Part shown: piece after piece, positions 1 through 5,461 of the stretch
Layout of the letters: each line of letters begins with the position of its first letter
How positions within the stretch are numbered: position 1 is the stretch's first letter
NCBI GenBank assembly: GCA_011048475.1
Contig: DSDZ01000116.1
Location: 1 to 5,461 of the forward strand
DNA: 5,461 nt
Direction: 5' to 3'
DNA from: Bacteroides sp.
GTDB lineage: Bacteria; Bacteroidota; Bacteroidia; Bacteroidales; GCA-2748055
Made by a program: the position numbers and the translations under genes
The notes under the pieces: generated by a model
The model's input: the letters and a program-made list of their open reading frames with translations, nothing else
The model's database searches: none
What the model was told of the DNA's origin: nothing

Positions 1-346
1 CACAGGCACTGCTCACATAGATGAACTTATTTATCCCCGATGCGAGGGCTTCATCGATCAGATTTTCAGTTCCGCGAACATTAACTTCATAGATTTTCGA
101 TGAACGGGTCGGCCAAACATTGGTATTTGCAGCTGCATGTATAACCACATCCATCCCGGCAGCACATCCTTTCACCTGAAAAGTATCTGTGATATCGCAG
201 ATGTATTTGTCCGTTCCGAGAGTGTCAAGTCCGTCCGAAGCTTTTTCATTTTCAACCATCACCCGAACCCGGTTTCCCGTGGATAAAAACAGGCGGGTAA
301 GGTGGTTCCCAAGTAAACCGCTTGCCCCGGTGATCAGTATATTCAT
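1..346 (-). CDS. NAD(P)-dependent epimerase/dehydratase (extended SDR), N-terminal part, runs off the left edge
   Basis: Read on the minus strand, this frame gives 115 codons starting MNILITGASGLLG and stays open to the window edge, so only the N-terminal third or so of a typical 300-350 residue enzyme is present. The glycine-rich nucleotide-binding turn TGASGLLG (residues 6-13) follows the first beta strand. Asp51 in CDITD fits the adenine-ring contact. IHAAA (69-73), YEVNVRGTENL (86-96) and YVSSA (110-114) are the usual landmarks of extended short-chain dehydrogenases of the epimerase / dihydroflavonol-reductase / 3-beta-HSD group. The catalytic Tyr-x-x-x-Lys would lie beyond the edge, so substrate and reaction cannot be assigned. 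No signal peptide is present, so it is probably cytoplasmic. An in-frame ATG three codons upstream (base 355) is an alternative start (MIKMNIL). I prefer base 346 because it places the Rossmann strand directly at the N-terminus, as is usual. Neither start has a clear ribosome binding site. Confidence 0.88.
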   Translation of the reverse strand, partial: MNILITGASGLLGNHLTRLFLSTGNRVRVMVENEKASDGLDTLGTDKYICDITDTFQVKGCAAGMDVVIHAAANTNVWPTRSSKIYEVNVRGTENLIDEALASGINKFIYVSSAC

Positions 347-617
347 TTTGATCATGATTAAGTTTCCGATTGTCTGTCAGGTACAAAGTTCGGACATGAG
401 TTAACCGTTTGAAAATTGAAAAATTGCAGGGGCTATGGCAGATTTGCAGGAATCAATTAAATGGATGAATCCTGAAGAAGACAATCATCATCCATCAATG
501 ATTACTGCAAATAATTTGACATTTATCGGGATTTAATGCAATACTCTGCCTGTTTCCATGCAGGTGATTGGCAGGGTCGGCAAAAAATTTTTAGCAGGAA
601 TCGAGGAAAGATCTTTT
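347..617. other. AT-rich intergenic spacer, no convincing gene
   Basis: This spacer separates two minus-strand genes, the lipoprotein ending at 618 and the SDR starting at 346, so it should hold the 3' end of one transcript and the promoter of the other. It is visibly more AT-rich than the flanking coding DNA. I see a perfect 10-bp palindrome AAAGATCTTT (607-616) just past the lipoprotein stop, an A-tract/T-tract palindrome (583-592), and a weak 6-bp inverted repeat AATCAT/ATGATT (483-488 and 498-503). None is a GC-rich stem followed by a U-tract in the right orientation, so no intrinsic terminator is called. A near match to the Bacteroidota -7 element on the minus strand (GAACTTTG, 384-391) lacks a partner -33 element and is not called either. 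A 33-codon plus-strand frame (435-536) is discussed as a finding. Confidence 0.6.
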
Positions 618-1463
618 TTATTTCCAGCCTGCAATTCTTGCCCAGAGGTGCCAGGCGGCGTAGGCTTTCATATTCGCATTCAGCGGCTGGCTGTGGGCCG
701 AGCCGCACTGGTACCAGTCCACCCCCTCGGTATGTGAATTCTCCCAGTCAATGGCCCAGTTGGCATCGCGGCTCCCGTTATTGTCACTGTCGTAATTACA
801 GCCGTCGTCGGCGTTTTTATCCAGGTAGTAGTTGCCGTCAGGATCATAAGACTCGATATCGGCGAAATCATACAGGAATTTTTCATATGTGATGCAGTGA
901 TTCCGGATCTGTTCGTTCCGGATATGCAGGTTGCCGGTGACCCCCGTTCCGTCCAGGTGACCGGTCATATAGACAAAGGTCACATCCGGGTAATCCGCTT
1001 CCAGTCCTGACATCAGCCCGAGGTATGTATCGATGTTTTTTTCTGAAGCTCCGGATACCTGTCCGCACCAGGACCAGATGATCACATTCACTCCGGGATG
1101 GTCTTTCAGATAGTTCCTGGTTTCCTGCTCCCAGTTCGTAAAATCCGGATTCCCCAGGTCCCCGCTCATGGCGTAATCGTGCAGATCCAGCGCCCCGCCA
1201 GTTCCGCCGTTGTTCCATGCAAATGCATCACCCCTGAAGTCCACCAGTCCGGTCATCCCGGATGTGAGCTGACTGCCATGCGAGGTGTGGCCGTATGCGA
1301 TATGGAGCGTCTCCTTTGCCTTTTCGATCCATTCATCCGGAATGGATGCCAGGTCAGTACAGGAGTGGTTGATGATCATTCCGCTGCCGGGAAGCGGGTC
1401 ATCCTTTTTGCAGGAAGTGCTGAAGAACATGACGACGAATGCAAGCGCCCATAACTTTTTCAT
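618..1463 (-). CDS. Predicted surface lipoprotein of unrecognised family, possibly SGNH-hydrolase-like
   Basis: The 281-residue product begins MKKLWALAFVVMFFSTSC, a lipoprotein signal peptide with the acylated cysteine at residue 18. The mature chain then starts CKKDD, which resembles the Bacteroidota lipoprotein export signal for outer-surface display. I do not recognise the family by name. Conserved-looking blocks are YGHTSHGSQL (57-66), IIWSWCGQ (128-135), YMTGHLDG (165-172) and CGSAHSQPLN (253-262) near a tryptophan-rich C-terminus. A Ser block near the N-terminus, a mid-chain block after a hydrophobic strand, and a His block near the C-terminus recall the order seen in SGNH/GDSL esterases. 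That is inference, as no canonical GDS or GxND is present. An Asp/Asn-rich stretch (207-233) looks metal-binding. The start at 1463 is chosen because the signal peptide begins exactly there. The frame stays open a further 319 codons upstream, but that part is antisense to hcp. The gene is divergent from hcp across a 105-bp gap. Confidence 0.85.
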   Translation of the reverse strand: MKKLWALAFVVMFFSTSCKKDDPLPGSGMIINHSCTDLASIPDEWIEKAKETLHIAYGHTSHGSQLTSGMTGLVDFRGDAFAWNNGGTGGALDLHDYAMSGDLGNPDFTNWEQETRNYLKDHPGVNVIIWSWCGQVSGASEKNIDTYLGLMSGLEADYPDVTFVYMTGHLDGTGVTGNLHIRNEQIRNHCITYEKFLYDFADIESYDPDGNYYLDKNADDGCNYDSDNNGSRDANWAIDWENSHTEGVDWYQCGSAHSQPLNANMKAYAAWHLWARIAGWK

Positions 1464-1514
1464 GGTCAAATTGGTTTGCTCTGTTTGAGAAGGACCACAT
1501 ACCTGCCTTAATGG

Positions 1515-1545
1515 TTGCGGCGATTGACGAAAAAATATATATTCG
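1515..1545 (+). promoter_or_regulatory. Candidate Bacteroidota-type promoter for hcp
   Basis: TTG at 1515-1517 and TATATTCG at 1538-1545 are separated by 20 bp. They approximate the Bacteroidota sigma-factor consensus of a -33 TTTG/TTG element and a -7 TAnnTTTG element, with one mismatch (C for T) in the -7 box. Transcription would begin just downstream, leaving a leader of roughly 15-20 nt before the hcp ATG at 1569. That leader is A-rich and has no Shine-Dalgarno sequence, which is common in this phylum. The -7 element lies inside the near-palindrome at 1525-1548. The call rests on motif resemblance only. Confidence 0.4.
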
Positions 1546-1548
1546 TCA
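1525..1548. promoter_or_regulatory. 24-bp near-palindrome, candidate operator between the lipoprotein gene and hcp
   Basis: Perfect 7-bp inverted arms TGACGAA (1525-1531) and TTCGTCA (1542-1548) flank a 10-bp A/T-only centre. Ten of the twelve base pairs of the 24-bp unit are symmetric. It lies in the divergent gap, 21 bp upstream of the hcp start, and overlaps the candidate -7 box, so a bound dimeric regulator could block or reshape hcp transcription and possibly the divergent gene too. hcp genes in anaerobes are commonly controlled by CRP/FNR-family HcpR or by other NO-responsive regulators. Which regulator, if any, reads this site is not visible. The arm spacing is not that of a canonical CRP/FNR site. 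Confidence 0.5.
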
Positions 1549-1568
1549 CAACCTAAAATCTCAAAAAA

Positions 1569-3200
1569 ATGTTCTGTAACCAGTGTCAGGAGACAGCCAA
1601 AAATGTGGCCTGTACGATCAGGGGAGTCTGCGGGAAAACCGAAGAAACGTCCAACATCCAGGACCTGCTGGTTTATGCCTGCCAGGGACTTTCGTATCTG
1701 ACCCTCGAAGCCCGGAAACAGGGTATTGATACAAACCCGGAGAGCAAGCACATCGTCAACAGCCTGTTCACCACGATCACGAATGCCAATTTCGATGACA
1801 AATCCATCATCCGGGCGATCAGGGAATGCATCGATTTTCGTGATCAGCTGAAATCGAAGGTGACACTTTCTGAGGACCATTCCTCCATTCAATGGAACGG
1901 CGATTCGGACACCGACCTTTATGCAAAGGCAGAGGAGGTGGGGACGCTTACCTACGACACCGATGAGGACATCCGCGGCCTTAAACAGTACATCCTGTTT
2001 GGTGTAAAGGGGATGGCCGCCTACACGGAGCATGCCTTCAATCTCGGTTTCGAGGAACAGGAAATCTACGATTTCATCGAGGAAAGCCTGGCCATGATCA
2101 CCAGGCCCGTGACCCTGGACGATGCCCTGGACTGGCTGCTTCGCACCGGTGAACACGGGGTGAAGGCCATGGCATTGCTGGACAGGGCAAACACTTCTGT
2201 CTACGGAAATCCGGAAATGACCAGGGTGAAGATCGGCGTCGGGAAAAATCCCGGAATCCTGGTGAGCGGTCACGACCTGAGAGACCTGGAACAGCTGTTG
2301 ATCCAGACCGAGGGGACGGGAATCGACGTGTACACCCATTCGGAAATGCTGCCTGCAAATGCCTATCCGAATCTGAAAAAATACAAACACCTGGCCGGAA
2401 ATTACGGCAATGCCTGGCACCGCCAGTTGGAGGAGTTCGAGTCTTTCAACGGTCCCGTCCTGTTCACCACGAACTGCCTGGTACCCCCGCGGAAAGCCAC
2501 TACTTACAACGACCGGGTATTTACCACCGGGGCAACTGGGATGCCGGAATGGAAGCGCATTGAAAAGAGATTACCCAACGGACACAAAGATTTCTCAGAG
2601 GTCATCGAACTGGCAAAAAAGTGTCCCCCGCCGTCAGAGATCGAAAGCGGGGAGATCACCATCGGTTTCGCCCACGAGCAGGTGCTCAAACTTGCCGACA
2701 AGATCCTTGAAGCCGTCAATTCGGGAACCATTAAAAAGCTGGTGGTCATGTCGGGGTGCGACGCCCGGCAAAAGACGCGTGAATATTACACGGAGTTTGC
2801 AAAGCAGTTACCCGGGGACACGGTGATCCTCACATCGGGATGCGCCAAGTACCGTTACAATAAACTGGACCTTGGCTCGATCGACGGCATTCCGAGGGTG
2901 CTGGATGCCGGTCAGTGCAACGACAGTTACTCGTGGGCGTTTGTGGCGCTCAAGCTGAAAGAAGTGCTGAAACTGGATGACATCAACCAGCTCCCGATCG
3001 TTTTCAATATTGCCTGGTACGAGCAGAAAGCCATCATCGTACACCTCGCATTGCTCTATCTGGGAATTAAGAACACCCACATCGGGCCAACGCTGCCGGC
3101 GTTCCTGACGCCGAACCTGCTGAAGACCGTGCAGGATATGTTCGGTGTTCAGGTGATTCAGACGGTGGAAGAGGATATGAAGGTTTTCGAACTAGCGTAG
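1569..3200 (+). CDS. hcp: Hybrid cluster protein (hydroxylamine reductase), class I
   Basis: This complete 543-residue hybrid cluster (prismane) protein is cytoplasmic. It reduces hydroxylamine to ammonia in vitro, and family members reduce nitric oxide to nitrous oxide, so nitrosative-stress protection is the likely role. The N-terminal cysteines 3, 6, 15 and 21 (CxxCx8Cx5C) match the [4Fe-4S] proximal cluster of class I enzymes from strict anaerobes, not the wider spacing of the enterobacterial [2Fe-2S] type. The hybrid-cluster ligands are all identifiable: His235 (GHDLRDL), Glu259 (THSEML), Cys303 (TTNCLVPP), Cys397 (SGCDAR, expected persulfide), Cys425 (SGCAKYRYN), Cys450 (DAGQCND) and Glu485 with Lys487 (AWYEQKA). 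Each lies 9 residues before the equivalent I recall for the Desulfovibrio vulgaris protein (553 residues). The ATG at 1569 is fixed by the conserved MFCNQCQETAKN start. No Shine-Dalgarno is present; the leader is A-rich. No hcr reductase gene follows; instead the 3' end overlaps the convergent GH92 gene. Confidence 0.97.
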   Translation: MFCNQCQETAKNVACTIRGVCGKTEETSNIQDLLVYACQGLSYLTLEARKQGIDTNPESKHIVNSLFTTITNANFDDKSIIRAIRECIDFRDQLKSKVTLSEDHSSIQWNGDSDTDLYAKAEEVGTLTYDTDEDIRGLKQYILFGVKGMAAYTEHAFNLGFEEQEIYDFIEESLAMITRPVTLDDALDWLLRTGEHGVKAMALLDRANTSVYGNPEMTRVKIGVGKNPGILVSGHDLRDLEQLLIQTEGTGIDVYTHSEMLPANAYPNLKKYKHLAGNYGNAWHRQLEEFESFNGPVLFTTNCLVPPRKATTYNDRVFTTGATGMPEWKRIEKRLPNGHKDFSEVIELAKKCPPPSEIESGEITIGFAHEQVLKLADKILEAVNSGTIKKLVVMSGCDARQKTREYYTEFAKQLPGDTVILTSGCAKYRYNKLDLGSIDGIPRVLDAGQCNDSYSWAFVALKLKEVLKLDDINQLPIVFNIAWYEQKAIIVHLALLYLGIKNTHIGPTLPAFLTPNLLKTVQDMFGVQVIQTVEEDMKVFELA

Positions 3201-5461
3201 GGAATTCCCCGAATAGGAATATGGGAGATCCGCTTCGGTGGTTCCGCGCTGCCGGTTGGGCGTGCCACTCATTACGAAATCAATCACGGCTCCCCTTATC
3301 AACTCCGGGAAGCTGAGGTAATTTGCGGTGTATTCTTTCCCATTGAGTTCGATCCTTTCGATGTACCGGTTTTCATCACTGTTCGATGGAGCATTGATCT
3401 CGATCCGGTTCCCGTTCTCCAGGGCAAGGGTGATCTTTCTGAAGAGGGGACTGCCGATCACGTACTCATCCGTGGCCGGACAGACCGGGTAGAATCCCAT
3501 GGCACTGAACACGTACCAGGCGGAAGTCTGCCCGTTGTCCTCATCCCCGCAGTAGCCGTCCGGCGCGGGGGTGTACAGCCTGTCCATGGCTTCCCTGACC
3601 CGGTACTGGGACTTCCAAGGGGCTCCGGCATAATTGTACAGGTAGATCATGTGCTGTGCTGGCTGGTTACCGTGGGCATAGTTCCCCATGTTCATCACCT
3701 GCATCTCGCGGATCTCGTGGATGACCCGGCCGTAATAGGAATCGTCAAACACGGGCGGCACGGTGAAGACCGAATCCAGCATGGTGACAAATGCCTCCCT
3801 GCCCCCCATCAAACCGATCAGTCCCTCCACATCATGGAAGACCGACCATGTATAGTGCCAGCTGTTCCCCTCGGTAAAGGCATCGCCCCATTTGAACGGA
3901 TTGAAGGGGGACTGAAAACTGCCGTCCCTGTTCCTTCCCCGCATAAGGCCGGACTGCCTGTCAAATACATTGCGGTAATTCTGCGAGCGGTCCGCGAACA
4001 CCCGGATCTCCTCTTCCGGTTTTCCCAGGGCCTTACCCAGCCGGTAGATGCAGAAGTCGGCATACGCATATTCCAGCGTGCGGGCCACGTTCTCGTTGAT
4101 ACCCGCATCGTATGGCACATAGCCCAGCTGGTTGTAATGCTTCACGCCGTACCTTCCCACCGATGATACGGGACCTTCGTTCTCGGTATTCTTCAGGACC
4201 GCTTCGTAGAGCATTTCGATGTCGTACCCGCGGCATCCTTTCAGGTAGGCATCAGCGATCAGTACCGCCGAATTGGAACCGATCATGCAGTCGCGGTGAC
4301 CCGGGCTGGCCCACTCCGGCAGCCATCCGCTTTCGAGGTATGCATTTACCAGTCCTTCCTGGATCTTTTCGTTCAGCGAGGGATACATCAGGTTGAAATA
4401 CGGGAAGACCGCCCGGAAGGTATCCCAGAATCCATTGTCCGTGAACATGTATCCGGGGAGGACCTTTCCGTTGTAGGGACTGTAGTGGACCACCTCTCCC
4501 CTTTCATCGATCTCGTAGAATTTCCGCGGAAAGAGCAGCACCCGGTAAAGGCAGGAATAAAAGGTCCGTACCTGATCAACGGTCCCTCCCTCCACGCGGA
4601 TCCTGGACAGTTCCCTGTTCCAGGCGGCCCTGCCCTTTTCCTTTATTTCGCCGAAGGAGTCCACCCCCAGTTCACCCAGGTTGCGCTCGGCCTGTTCGAA
4701 ACTGATGAATGAGGATGCCACCATGGCGTGGACCTGCTCCCCTTTTTCCGTGTTGAAACGAACCGCGGCTCCCACGTGGTCATCGTTCCATTCCAGGGTA
4801 TTCTCCATGAGGTTGTCCCCGCTCCAGGCCGCACCGAAGGCGAAGGGTCTGTCGAACAGGATCACGAAGTAGTTCCTGAAATTGTCGGGCACGCCCCCGC
4901 TGTTGCGTGTCGTGTAACCGATAATTTTGTTCTCTCCGGGAATGATCCTGACATAGGAACCCCTGTCAAAGGCATCCACCAGGACCCACGCGTTTTCGCT
5001 CTCCGGAAATGTGAACCGGAACATGGCCGCCCGTTCCGTGGGGGTGATCTCCGCGGTCACGTCATAATCGGCCAGGTAGACGCTGTAATAATGCGGTTTT
5101 GCAGTCTCGGCCTTATGTGAGAACCAGCTTGCACGCGCTTCCTCCCCGATCTTCAGCTCCCCTGTCATGGGAAATAGGGAGAACTGGCCGTAATCATTGA
5201 TCCATGGACTGGGCTGGTGTGTCTGTTTGAATCCGCGTATCTTGTGCGCATCGTAGGTGTACACCCATCCGTTTCCCATTTCACCGGTCTGCGGTGTCCA
5301 GAAGTTCATTCCCCAGGGCAGGGCGATCGCCGGGTAGGTGTTCCCGCTGGAAAGGATGTATTCCGAGTCGGTGCCCATCAGCGGATTGACATGGTCCACG
5401 GGCTCGGGGTCACCTCCCCGCACATAAAAAGCGGATCCCGCGGCGAGGATCGCGAGCAGGA
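3192..5461 (-). CDS. GH92 family alpha-mannosidase, exported, N-terminal residues cut off by the right edge
   Basis: The frame gives 755 codons plus stop and stays open to the window edge. The usual GH92 length is about 700-770, so only the start of the signal peptide is missing. Residues below are counted from the edge. LLAILAAGSAFY (1-12) is the hydrophobic end of a signal peptide or anchor, with no lipobox cysteine, so the GTG at 5423 is not the start. The N-terminal beta-sandwich opens with HVNPLMGTD (from residue 23). The (alpha/alpha)6 barrel carries GFWDTFRA (W345, D346), LPEW, DCMIGSNSA, EGNSWHYTW (Glu530), IHEIREM (His581-Glu582), HGNQPAQH (596-603) and CGDEDNG (Asp639, Asp641), followed by QTSAWYVFSAMGFYP. 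Glu530, His581, Glu582, Asp639 and Asp641 have the same spacing as Glu533, His584, Glu585, Asp642 and Asp644 of BT3990, recalled as the catalytic and alpha-1,2-linkage residues. GH92 enzymes are Ca2+-dependent inverting exo-mannosidases acting on N-glycans or yeast-type mannans. No susC/susD partner is visible here. Confidence 0.96.
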   Translation of the reverse strand, partial: LLAILAAGSAFYVRGGDPEPVDHVNPLMGTDSEYILSSGNTYPAIALPWGMNFWTPQTGEMGNGWVYTYDAHKIRGFKQTHQPSPWINDYGQFSLFPMTGELKIGEEARASWFSHKAETAKPHYYSVYLADYDVTAEITPTERAAMFRFTFPESENAWVLVDAFDRGSYVRIIPGENKIIGYTTRNSGGVPDNFRNYFVILFDRPFAFGAAWSGDNLMENTLEWNDDHVGAAVRFNTEKGEQVHAMVASSFISFEQAERNLGELGVDSFGEIKEKGRAAWNRELSRIRVEGGTVDQVRTFYSCLYRVLLFPRKFYEIDERGEVVHYSPYNGKVLPGYMFTDNGFWDTFRAVFPYFNLMYPSLNEKIQEGLVNAYLESGWLPEWASPGHRDCMIGSNSAVLIADAYLKGCRGYDIEMLYEAVLKNTENEGPVSSVGRYGVKHYNQLGYVPYDAGINENVARTLEYAYADFCIYRLGKALGKPEEEIRVFADRSQNYRNVFDRQSGLMRGRNRDGSFQSPFNPFKWGDAFTEGNSWHYTWSVFHDVEGLIGLMGGREAFVTMLDSVFTVPPVFDDSYYGRVIHEIREMQVMNMGNYAHGNQPAQHMIYLYNYAGAPWKSQYRVREAMDRLYTPAPDGYCGDEDNGQTSAWYVFSAMGFYPVCPATDEYVIGSPLFRKITLALENGNRIEINAPSNSDENRYIERIELNGKEYTANYLSFPELIRGAVIDFVMSGTPNRQRGTTEADLPYSYSGNSLR

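Noticed and set aside
189..404. A 71-codon plus-strand frame at the left end.
   Set aside because: It overlaps the minus-strand SDR start region, where the Rossmann motif is unambiguous, and its translation is basic and low-information.
541..570. Possible terminator hairpin for the lipoprotein gene (CCTG/CAGG and CTGCC/GGCAG arms).
   Set aside because: The stems are only 4-5 bp, the two pairings compete, and no U-tract follows on the minus strand. It is not a credible intrinsic terminator.
536..892. A 118-codon plus-strand frame over the 3' end of the lipoprotein gene.
   Set aside because: It is antisense to the conserved C-terminal His block of the lipoprotein, and its Arg/Ser-rich translation has no domain character.
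1464..2420. A 319-codon upstream extension of the lipoprotein frame, giving a 600-residue open frame on the minus strand.
   Set aside because: Nearly all of it (1569-2420) is antisense to the well-conserved hcp gene, and the rest crosses the divergent promoter region. The true N-terminus is marked by a lipoprotein signal peptide at 1463. Long antisense frames are expected opposite GC-biased coding DNA.
3200..3209. GGGAATTCCC palindrome at the hcp/GH92 junction as a bidirectional terminator.
   Set aside because: It is a 10-bp perfect palindrome with no loop and no flanking T-tract, and it lies in GH92 coding sequence, where it is simply the Gly-Asn-Ser codons.
3651..4166. A 171-codon plus-strand open frame inside the GH92 gene, with others nearby (for example 4296-4712 and 4728-5120).
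   Set aside because: They lie opposite GH92 coding sequence whose conserved motifs run through the same bases. The translations show no recognisable domain and are His/Arg/Pro-rich, as is typical of antisense shadows.

Overview
The window looks like chromosomal DNA from an anaerobic member of the Bacteroidota, probably a Bacteroidales-type fermenter of moderate GC content. Four things point there. The lipoprotein has a Cys-Lys-Lys-Asp-Asp mature N-terminus. A secreted family-92 glycoside hydrolase is present. The hybrid cluster protein has the strict-anaerobe (class I) cysteine spacing. Start codons lack clear Shine-Dalgarno sequences and sit behind A-rich leaders. This assignment is an inference from gene content, not from a phylogenetic marker.

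Layout, left to right. (1) Bases 1-346, minus strand: the N-terminal 115 codons of an NAD(P)-dependent extended SDR (epimerase/dehydratase type), running off the left edge. (2) Bases 347-617: a relatively AT-rich spacer with no convincing gene. (3) Bases 618-1463, minus strand: a 281-residue predicted lipoprotein of unrecognised family with possible SGNH-hydrolase-like motifs. (4) Bases 1464-1568: a divergent intergenic region with a 24-bp near-palindrome overlapping a plausible Bacteroidota promoter. (5) Bases 1569-3200, plus strand: hcp, a complete hybrid cluster protein (hydroxylamine reductase annotation; likely NO/nitrosative-stress defence) with every metal-cluster ligand recognisable. 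(6) Bases 3192-5461, minus strand: a GH92 alpha-mannosidase, complete at its C-terminus and lacking only the first residues of its signal peptide at the right edge. Its stop codon lies inside the end of hcp, so the two genes converge with a 9-bp overlap.

The genes do not form one obvious pathway. The GH92 enzyme and the lipoprotein are envelope or exported proteins; the former trims alpha-mannosides. Hcp is a cytoplasmic redox enzyme with its own promoter, and the SDR is probably cytoplasmic. No mobile element, RNA gene, CRISPR array or strong intrinsic terminator was seen. The least explained item is the lipoprotein, and the most testable regulatory item is the palindrome upstream of hcp.
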